Positions 55,821 through 64,000 of a DNA stretch of 64,000 bases are shown here, piece after piece. Each line of letters begins with the position of its first letter. Positions within the stretch are counted from its first letter, which is position 1. The position numbers and the translations under genes were made by a program. Below the pieces are notes generated by a model. The model saw only the letters and a program-made list of their open reading frames with translations. It had not been told where the DNA came from and did not search any database. Location: the NCBI GenBank assembly GCA_039654915.1, contig CM077599.1, positions 70,586,001-70,650,000 of the forward strand, read 5' to 3'. Origin of the DNA: Aquilaria yunnanensis. Its lineage: Eukaryota > Streptophyta > Magnoliopsida > Malvales > Thymelaeaceae.

Positions 55821-57032
55821 ATGAAGTCCATGGAAGCTTCGGCAATGCTCTTCTGCACCAAAGCAATTCCGGTCGGGGTTAGTTCGTCCAGAGCTAATCG
55901 AAATGTTTCTGTCAGGCATTTCAACAAACACCTCCAGGTCAGAAATCGTAGCGACGGTACTCGGGCCCCAATCCTCAATTCCGTTGGAGGTTCTTCAAAT
56001 GTATGTTTTCCTTTGTACCCATTATCATTTCCGACGAGTAATAAGAGGTCCCAACTTCTGCCTCCCCTTAAATGCTCGTATTCTAATGCCACAAGGCCAA
56101 ACTCCAAGAACCCTTGGCTTAAACGCTTGAATAACCTCTCGTGGCATTCACTCAAAGGAACTATTTTTCCAGTAAACCCGATGGCTATTGTGAAATGGTC
56201 TGCGGTATTGTGCATTGCTATTAGTGCGACGAAATGGACGGTGAATTTGATGTTTAATCCATTCTTTTGGATGCATTTTAGCTGTTCCTGGTTGTTCTGG
56301 CCATGGTTTGTGGCGGTAACCCTTGGTGTTTACGGGGTTTATTGTTTTCGAAAGCATTCAATAGGAGAAGCAAACATTTTTGAGCAATTTGCTCTTGTTA
56401 CTTCGTTGTTCACGTGGTTAACTCTGGTGCCTCCTGCCTATTTCAATGGCTTCCTTGAAGGGTGGCCGTTTGTGTTCTTCTTTGTGTACCATTACTTCTT
56501 TTTCTTAAATGTTAGTGTAAGAAAGCGCATGTATGGAGATTATTATGCTCGCCCACATGACCCGAAGTGGGATGTGAACACACCTAAGTGGCATCGCATC
56601 TTATTCGGTGTTGGAGTCATGGTGGCTCACTGGCTTGCTGCATTTGAAGGGCCAGAGCTGCATCTGGTACCAGGAGGCTGGAGCAATGTGGTGATGTGGA
56701 TTTTGATTATTGCAACTTTGCTGCTGCAGTATAGTGCAACAGTGTATCTGGCAAAGTATTCAGAGAAAGTTGTAGTGCCAACAGCTGTTGTGCAATTTGG
56801 GCCATATAGATTGGTCAGGCATCCGATATATGCATCTACCATGCTTCTGTTTGTGACATATTTTATTGCACTCCGGGCACCTTTGAGCTTGCTATTTGTT
56901 GTAGCAGTTTGTTTGCTTTATTATGAACAAAAAGCAAAACTTGAGGAGGCTTCGATGGTAGAAGCTTTTGGTGAGAGTTATGTGGAGTATGCAAGAAGAG
57001 TTAGGTACAAGTTCATACCTTTGGTCTACTAG
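55821..57032 (+). CDS. isoprenylcysteine/PEMT-superfamily membrane methyltransferase, probably plastid-targeted
   Basis: An intronless 403-aa protein. The first 85 or so residues are rich in Ser, Arg and Asn with few acids (MKSMEASAMLFCTKAI...), as in chloroplast transit peptides. At least five hydrophobic membrane segments follow from about residue 120. The C-terminus has the family signature GPYRLVRHPIY at 327-337 and a late YYEQKAKLEEASM and YARRVRYKFIP. In this superfamily the GPY-x-x-(V/I)-RHP motif and a C-terminal acidic residue help bind S-adenosylmethionine. The acceptor could be an isoprenylcysteine, a lipid or a small molecule and cannot be told from sequence. The start at 55821 is the first ATG; a second lies three codons on. 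The frame is complete. Confidence 0.85.
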   Translation: MKSMEASAMLFCTKAIPVGVSSSRANRNVSVRHFNKHLQVRNRSDGTRAPILNSVGGSSNVCFPLYPLSFPTSNKRSQLLPPLKCSYSNATRPNSKNPWLKRLNNLSWHSLKGTIFPVNPMAIVKWSAVLCIAISATKWTVNLMFNPFFWMHFSCSWLFWPWFVAVTLGVYGVYCFRKHSIGEANIFEQFALVTSLFTWLTLVPPAYFNGFLEGWPFVFFFVYHYFFFLNVSVRKRMYGDYYARPHDPKWDVNTPKWHRILFGVGVMVAHWLAAFEGPELHLVPGGWSNVVMWILIIATLLLQYSATVYLAKYSEKVVVPTAVVQFGPYRLVRHPIYASTMLLFVTYFIALRAPLSLLFVVAVCLLYYEQKAKLEEASMVEAFGESYVEYARRVRYKFIPLVY

Positions 57033-57735
57033 GGACAAACAGGTATGCAGCTACTTTCCATTGCTTTTGAAACTCACTTTTTTCTATGTAATTGAGGTAT
57101 GCCCTTCTCTTGTATGTTCCACACTATGAATGAAGTATTCAACTTGTTGTGGCAGTTCTTTTTGGTATTAAATGTTATTCCCTTTTTAGTTGTAAAATTG
57201 GCCATTTTCTTAGTTATCATGAACGCAGTTAGCAGTTGTATCAAATGGTGCTTGTTCTTTTAAGTTATAGGTTCTTATTTCCACATTGGTTCCATTGACT
57301 TTGTTTAACAATTTAGGCAAAAGCAATGAATGCTAAAGTTTCCATGAGTAATGTTACATCTACAAGTGGCTTACAAAATGTATTCAACAAATTAGTGAAC
57401 TAATTAGTTTCAAGTGGACCATTTATGTGGGCATGGATCATGGATGGGCGCCCAAGTGATGATCTAGGCAGACTGATTGCCAGGGTCATGTGTTGGATAA
57501 GGTTTATGGAGTGCTGGGAATAAGAAAAACACGGAAAAGAAAGAGTAGAAAAACCTGACATAACACCCAAGGGTTCCTAGGCATCACAGCTAAGTCTAGT
57601 CTGAATCATACAATCCGAGAAAGCATACAAGCTCTCAGTTTTTCTTAAATAATCTAACCGTTAATGATATTGAAGAAGTTACATGCTTTATATAGAGCTT
57701 TAGAACTCCTATTCCTTCTACCATATGAAAAATTA
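57033..57735 (+). other. 3' flank of the methyltransferase gene
   Basis: AT-rich, no coding signal. AATGAA-type polyadenylation words occur about 100 bp after the stop (near 57127). Confidence 0.4.
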
Positions 57736-57737
57736 AC

Positions 57738-58080
57738 CCAATTTGTTTTAACTTAAGTCAATTGACTTCAAAATGACTTATTTTTATTCTTACGTCTTTT
57801 TTTCTTGGAACTAATTTTAATTAAAAGCCAATATTATGTAGCTGCAATAATCCATTGGAAATACAATTTTTGTAATCTTTCTAAATTTTATTAATTTTTC
57901 CAGTTCAAGGCATTAAAAAATAAAAATTCATAAAAAATTAACAACATCATAAAAACTTATTTTTAAATGGATTATTGCATCTACATAATATTGGCTTTCA
58001 AAGGAAATTGGTTTCAGGCAAAAAAAAAAAAATTGTAAAAGTAAAAATAAGTCAATTGACTTAAGTTAAAACTAATTGGC
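57738..58080. mobile_element. hairpin MITE
   Basis: CCAATTTGTTTTAACTTAAGTCAATTGACTT on the left pairs with AAGTCAATTGACTTAAGTTAAAACTAATTGG on the right. AATCCATT, GTAGATGCAATAATCC and AAGCCAATATTATGTA also recur in inverse further in. The element of about 345 bp is a nearly continuous palindrome around position 57910. Superfamily not determined; no clear duplication. Confidence 0.75.
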
Positions 58081-60359
58081 TTGACTTAAAATCGTAATAG
58101 GACTTGGAGAAGTATTACAAGCAATTAAGTAGCACCTAAACAAGAAAGGAAACCTGAATATATTGGAAATAATATTACACTTCCAGCAGACCTGGAAAAT
58201 TATCACAATACTCTTATTTGTTGGAATTAATAAACAGTAAGCTATATTAGGCTAGACTCTTCTAAGAACTCACTAATAAATGTAGAACTACATAGAATTA
58301 ATAAAGAATCATAATATAAGCCCTGGACTATTCTAATCCCTGTAACGGTATTGATGAGCATGCCTGTATTCTTCATCGGTTTGTCATAGACCAATTCGAA
58401 ACTTTATTTTTGTTGATGATGATCCTTAAAGCTCAATGAATGAGTGCAGCTTTTATTTGTTAAATATAAATTGTGTTTGTAGTCAGTTTGTCAGAGACCA
58501 ATTTGTAATTTCTTTTTTTGTTGATGTTGATCCTTACTAAAATTCAATGAATTAGTGTAGCCTTTATTTGTTAAATATAAGTTGTGCCTGGAGATGAGAG
58601 GATATGGCTGTAGCTGCTTTAGCCTCTCCGTATGGCAAAGCATTCCTATAGTTGTTACAAGTGTCCTATGCATCTAGAGTTATTTCAGATTATAACAATG
58701 ATCTGGGATAGAACATGATCATGTGCGGTTGATTGAGTGTTATAAAGACAAAGTGCATATAACTTAGACTAACTGTTTCAGCATAAAGAGGAAACATATT
58801 TGCTTTTTATTCCCTTCTTTTATGATTTTCAATGAGGTTATGGGCCATGTTCAAGTGTCCGCACTCTGCATGATGTGGTGATGTGATATGCTTATCTTAG
58901 CTGTGTGTGAATGCTTGGAAAAGGAGTAGCAAATTGAGTAACTGTTTTCGGGGAATATGACTTGGATTGTTTTTCTTATTCACAATCTCTCAACATTTAA
59001 GCATCAATTTGCTCGCATAATCAAAGTGACTTCATTTTGATAAATGGTAATTTCATGAAGGATGCTCTTCTTGTCTCTCTTCACCATTTCTCAAGCATAA
59101 GGGTTCAGAATGGTAAAATGAACTGCAGAGATTGGTTGTATTTGCATCAATATGGCATGTAGTTGCTGCTGCATTAACTTTACAGAGTTTCCTGATTTTT
59201 CGAAGTGAGACACGAACAAACATTGCAACGATTACATGTTGGACTTGGTGTTAGTGGCCAGACAAAGGGAAGGCTGTATTGTCATAAGTCTGCTTCTGCG
59301 GTAGCAAATATCCAGACATGCCTAGCTTTGTCTTACCTTTCCTGTCTCATTTTAATTGACAACAATGGTTGCTGTATTATCATAAGATTTATTAAGGGCC
59401 TTCACTTAGTTTATGCATTCTTGTTCACTAGCTTTTAGTTTTGTTTACTGGTTCACTAGTAGGTCACATTGCAACAGTCTAGTGAATACGTGGCGGTACT
59501 TGGGGTAGAGAAGATAATATTCTGGATCATCTCGAAAATAAAATTGCACAAGATAATGTGCGCTCACTATGCTGGAAACAACTTGAAATTAACTTGAATC
59601 AGGATTAGAACTGTCAACTAACTTGATGCTTAGCCATAGAGGTTGGCCTTCAGGTCTTATGAATCACGGCTCTTGTTGTTGACAGTTTAGTGTGACAGAA
59701 TTTAGAGGTAAGAAAGATGAGGAAGAGGATTATCATGGATTTCTGTTGAATAAATATGTGGAAGTCATGTTGAATTTGAGTGCATTGTATTGAAACCTCA
59801 CACAAGTTGATAAGAAAGAACTGGTCCAAGTTTAATCCCCTCTAAAATCCTATTTCGGTTTTTTGTATGTTATCTCTCTTAAACTTCACTGTGGTAGAAG
59901 CTGCGTGCAGGCGTGGAACTCTAGCATGCACAGACCATCCCGTTGCATTTTGCTGTCAATAGGATTTTGCCGACTTTTATGCTCAATTCAGCCAACTTAT
60001 GTCTACATTGTTTATGGACCAGACAAGAAGGGCAATTGGTAAAAATATCTTGCAGCTTGATGTGTATTTCGTCTTGATTTAAAGCCACACACATCTCATC
60101 TGCAAAGCACACAAATGTACACTTGTATTCTTATTTACAACATACTGTGTTATTTTTTCCATTGATGCAAACAAATTTTTGTTTTACACTGAAAGTAAAG
60201 AGAATTTCAGTATATCCCTGGTGCTTCTCTTAGAGAATTACAGCAGAACCCCGAATAAAAAGCATGACACGTGGAAAAGGGGCTCACAAAAAGATCTAGG
60301 AATTGGTTCATATATATCCTCCTGCAATCTTTCATTGAAAATCGTTGAGCGCGTGTAGT
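58081..60359. other. intergenic DNA between methyltransferase and CYP707A-like gene
   Basis: No gene identified. It contains a direct partial repeat: CAGTTTGTCAGAGACCAATTTG near 58490 and GGTTTGTCATAGACCAATTCG near 58378, each followed by TTGTTGATG-(A/T)TGATCCTTA and GAATGAGTGCAGC-like text. The right end should hold the 3' UTR of the P450 gene. The frames at 59205-59438 and 59921-60112 do not resemble known proteins. Confidence 0.45.
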
Positions 60360-63300
60360 TCATGCCACCTTGTTGGTTCGAATTACCTTAACAGGTAAGC
60401 CTTGTTTTGGCACGGGGAAGGGGCCATACTGTATCCCATCATCGTCTCCCACAACTTGCCACCTAAGACAAACATCAGGTAAGACAAAAATGCTAAATTT
60501 TCAATATGCAAAATTCTGAAAATTATAGGACACTGGATACAGGACTGATGGAAACATTTTGAACTTCCAACTTGGCCTATATATGTCCCCTTCAAGGATC
60601 TTTCATTATATTTGATGTGATTTTAGCTTTTTGAATTCATGATTAGTTTGAAAAGTACATAACCCATCTTAGTTCGACACTCACATCATATCATACAAAC
60701 ACAACTTTTAGATTACAACTAAGCAGTTCCTCTGGCGAAGATCCAGGGGTTCAAAGCCTTAGTGAGATCAATTAAATATCAACTGGTGTTTGAAAAAAGA
60801 AAAAAAACGTTTGATACTAAAGTGTTTATATTTTGAGTTAAAGTGGGCGTAGAGATATGTAACTTGTTAAAGATGGGAAGATCTCGAATTGCATGCCCTT
60901 TTGGATGAACTTAGGAGTATCCTCTTCCCAGTGGATAGAAACTAGTCTCCTTGAGGTATGGTCGCACACCGAAGCAGCGACCTTAGAATCTTCTCAAACT
61001 GCTTGATGGATAGACATATCGTGTTATGAGCTTTTCCTGTCCTTTTCCTTAATTCAACTACTGTGTTAGGAGTTCTTTGTGGACCTCAATTGGAGTTGTC
61101 TGTTATCAAGAAATTATGTGGCTTAGAAGTTCCAGGGAGGTGTGGTGTGAAAACAGAAGTGACCCTATTTGCAATGACAGATCATAATTAAGTTGGTGTT
61201 GCCAGCTTCTGAAGTTTGCTTTGGAATGGCCAGGATCTCTCTGCCCTTTGTAGGGTTTGCTGAAGGCGATGCTTCGATCCCGGCAAATCTCTTACTTCAT
61301 ATGCAACTGGTGAGTGCACTCTAACCTTTGATAGCTAAAGCAGGTCTCCCTTGATATGCACCAACACTGTCGCTCAATAAAATCTTCTGGGAATGAGGTG
61401 GTGAAAATGGCTTACCATTGCAACCGTTGAATCTTCTTCTACTGAGTTGAGTAATTTTTTTTTTCGCTTTTTGTGTTGAAGTCAATATCTCGAGTTGGAG
61501 TTTCATTTTATTAGAAAGGAAAAGCGGGTTAAAATACTTATTTGACATGAAATTTATGGTTAGCTTGAAGCCTTTGAAGAGTTTTTTCTGTTTCTTTTTG
61601 TTCCCCCTTTTTCTCGTTACTGTATGAACTTGCATTTCTATCTCTATCTTTACATGGATTAAAAATCTTATAAAATTATAATTCAATATATCTAATAAAT
61701 TTGTAAATACTCCTTCCATCCCACATTGGTTGCACCATTTCAATTTAACACACGGTTTAAGGAAAATTGTGCATTTACTGATGCACATGTTATCCCTTAC
61801 TTGGAGTAACGAAGCACGACGAAAGTCTTCCTTACTCGGAGCCATTGAGCAGGGTGGAAGACGTCACCCAAGGCTGAAAACCTAGACATGGAAAAGGGTT
61901 TCAATGATCGAAAGTGTACACCATGCTGATTCGCTCAATTCGATCACATGGAAGGAGAGAACTCGAATCACAAACTCCCTCAAATTTGGCTGGTCTTGCC
62001 ATCTATCGTAAAACCCACTGTTTTTAGGCTCAAATCTGCTCATGATCGAGCGAATTGAAGAGAGGGAGGATACCACTGTGTTGTAAGGCTTGATTCGTCA
62101 AACTTTTGGTTCCTTGATATATGCTAGGTGAGGGCAAAGGTGCCATCGGAGGACACTGGTGAGTCAGACCCATACAGGACGATAGAGAAGTTGGGAAAGC
62201 CGACCTAACCATTGGATCATACAAGGATGATTGTGTTGCTGAAGGAGGATGACGGGTGAATCTACTAGTCCCTTAGCCTATCCATGACAAACTTAGCCTC
62301 CCAAGTACCCAAGACGCCAGCAGGTCAGTGAAATTGAGTTGGATTTAGAAAAGGAACGTACCAAAGGCGTTGATTGGAACAAAATCGAATGAGAAACTCA
62401 ACTTCCCACTCAAAGTAAGAGAGTATAATAGTCATTTCAATTACTAAAACTTACCGAAAGAGAAGATGGTGCAAAGAATTTGTAAGGATATAAAATAACA
62501 AATTGTACAAAGAATATGGGATAAGGGGTACTATTTATCATAATCACCTATTATTAGCGATTTTTTTTAATTATAATGGTGTCATTGAGTATATGAATTA
62601 TTAAATCCTTAGTTTTACAAAAAAAAAAAAAAAAGGAAGAAATTTTAACATTTTGGGTAGAAAGTATTGAAAGAAAATTTAAATTCAAATATGCTATATA
62701 ATATATTTTTGCTTCAATCAAATTTTGTCATATCAACATCTGAAACAAACTATTCTAAAGTTGATAAATTTAGAGTTACTCATCATGATTGTTTGTAATT
62801 TTTCTAAAAGTCACGTTAAAGATATTTCTAAAACATGGTTAGCATGTTTGGAACCGACAGGGGAGTTTTCGGTTTAGTTAGCTGTTATTTTTGGTACTAT
62901 CCCAGATATGCTGAATAACCATAAAATGCTAGGCCTCACGCCTTTAAAGAGATTTAGGACCACCTCCACATTTCGAGGAAATGGAAAAGCCAGAGGACCC
63001 CCATCCCCAACTCACCACCCACCCTCCCTCCACCAAGTCAACTTCACTATTAACACCCAAGAAAACAACTACACATTAGTATGTTACCAACAAGTGAACG
63101 TGCATATTGATTGTTAACAGTGTCAGCGAATAATGTTAGAAGTCAGAAAAATTTATTTAATAATACCTTTATTGTCGTTGATTTTTACTATAATATAATG
63201 AATTTATGACGTTTATTTCAAAAGTTGTTGCCGAACATCGAAATAAGGAAATTAGGTATACGTACCTGTAGGTGGTGGTGAGGTGGTGGAGAAGGATGAG

Positions 63301-63384
63301 CATCTCAAGCTTGGCCAGCTCGCTGCCTGGACAAGAATGCACGCCGTTGCCGAACGGCATGAAAGTGTTGGGTCTTGGCGGCTC
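60360..63384 (-). CDS. cytochrome P450, CYP707A-like (ABA 8'-hydroxylase family), C-terminal two exons only
   Basis: Two exons are visible: 63266-63384 and 60360-60462 (stop TGA at 60360-60362), together 73 codons plus stop. The first carries the haem-binding loop, PNTFMPFGNGVHSCPG, with the axial Cys, then SELAKLEMLILLHHLTT. The second completes it as WQVVGDDDGIQYGPFPVPKQGLPVKV. Splice sites are GT-AG and the codon AG|G joins them in frame. This C-terminus is characteristic of CYP707A, ER-bound enzymes that inactivate abscisic acid. The haem loop uses CPGS where many members have CPGN. The intron is 2,803 bp. Upstream exons are not found between 63385 and the window edge and presumably lie beyond 64000. 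Confidence 0.85.
61708..62534. mobile_element. Stowaway-like element with unusually long interior, in the P450 intron
   Basis: The left tip TACTCCTTCCATCCCACATT and right tip TATGGGATAAGGGGTA are inverse relatives of the Stowaway terminus with TA borders. Inner arms match loosely as inverted repeats (TTGCACCATTT / GATGGTGCAA; CCCTTACTTGGAGTAACGAAG / CAACTTCCCACTCAAAGTAAGAGAG). The roughly 500-bp interior is less AT-rich than the tips and may be foreign sequence. Boundaries are approximate. Confidence 0.45.
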
Positions 63385-64000
63385 CTGCTCATCCACAAAA
63401 CAATTTCTAATAAATAATCATACTTGCACTTGGATTTTCAATAGGATGATTAAAAAGTTCAAGAAACAATTTTAAAATATTCATATAAAAATATGTTTTT
63501 TTAAATTTTTTAACCTAACAGACTTGAAAAAATAAAATTAATAACAAATATTTATTTTTTACAATAAACATTGGAAACTACTTTTTAAATTTCTTAAAAT
63601 GCATAGTTTTAATAAATTAATAATTCTGGCGAATAATAAAGTGACTGGACCTAAAAGTGATTGTATAGTATGAACACTAATTTTATGGTGTCTGGGAAAT
63701 TAATCCACTTTCTAACATTCTCTCAACCCAACTGAAATTGGGTCAGACTTGTGTGATCTAATGTTAATCCAGTGTAACTGCCACCAGTTGCTTCTGTACT
63801 TGCTACACTACAAGATTGAGCTCACGTGTCGGGATACATTGAAAGATTTCCTTCCATTTAGCCCAAGCCGAAATTTTGCAACATTTCCCATCACCAACAA
63901 ATGACAAGGACACACCTCCTTAACCATAACCTCATGTTCCCCTTCATTTGGATAGAACAGTTCATAGCTACAGTCTGGTCGGGCCGGATCGAGGTGAACC
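63385..64000. other. probable intron of the P450 gene, no exon seen
   Basis: I looked for the preceding CYP707A exon (the PKGWKVLPLFR-type and DPSRF-type motifs) on the minus strand and did not find it. AT-rich sequence fills the left half. The right end (63840-64000) is more mixed but unrecognised. Confidence 0.4.

Noticed and set aside
55793..56215. 140-codon minus-strand frame
   Set aside because: Antisense shadow of the well-supported methyltransferase gene.
60370..60384. GGTTCGAATTA, resembling the T-arm of a tRNA
   Set aside because: No matching acceptor or anticodon arms around it; the position is the coding end of the P450 last exon.
61321..61845. 174-codon minus frame
   Set aside because: Within the P450 intron, mostly Lys-rich AT-derived sequence overlapping the end of a Stowaway-like element; no domain visible.
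63840..64000. possible further P450 exon at the window edge (minus strand)
   Set aside because: The readable peptide does not contain CYP707A motifs expected just before the haem exon, and no good splice pair was found.

Overview
This window is nuclear DNA from a flowering plant, most likely a non-grass angiosperm. The evidence is intron-containing genes of plant-specific families (a GRAS regulator, a CYP707A-type P450), AT-rich intergenic DNA, and plant transposon families: Ty1-copia elements primed by initiator Met-tRNA, LINEs, Stowaway, CACTA-like and Mutator-like (MULE) elements. I saw no bacterial operons, CRISPR arrays or recognisable tRNA/rRNA genes.

Genes. A complete GRAS transcription factor of the LISCL type lies at 7105-8958 (+). 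Two paralogous HAD-family phosphatase genes lie on the minus strand: copy A at 10575-12173 (8 coding exons, 298 aa) and copy B at 21462-26195 (8 coding exons, 272 aa). Their coding intron phases are identical, but copy B has introns enlarged by MITEs. An intronless, probably plastid-targeted membrane methyltransferase of the isoprenylcysteine/PEMT superfamily lies at 55821-57032 (+). The last two exons of a CYP707A-like gene (ABA 8'-hydroxylase family) lie at 60360-63384 (-), separated by a 2.8-kb intron; the rest of that gene is outside the window.

Transposons fill most of the rest. Between 27.2 and 42.5 kb a degenerate LINE is split by two copia elements. Copia-1 (27724-36078, minus) has TSD CTTCA and near-identical LTRs. 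Copia-2 (36969-42310, plus) has TSD TTTAG and diverged LTRs, and its reverse transcriptase is itself interrupted by a MULE-like element with TSD GACTAAAAC. A second LINE remnant (44.4-46.9 kb) carries a small non-autonomous LTR element (TSD TAGGT). A third LINE remnant at about 48.1 kb carries a 2.0-kb Pack-MULE (TSD GCAATTCTA) that holds an essentially full-length, disabled ribose-5-phosphate isomerase copy. A decayed Tnt1-like copia (about 50.34-55.61 kb) ends 207 bp before the methyltransferase start codon.

At least eight long-TIR elements with 9-10-bp target duplications, or traces of them, are scattered through the window. Four share a GGGTAAAT/GGGTTAAT-like terminus. One of these (18194-19523) carries a fragment resembling a pentatricopeptide-repeat gene. 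The most notable content is this MULE/Pack-MULE group with captured host gene pieces and the datable stack of nested insertions. All domain names rest on reading motifs by eye; no database search was run.
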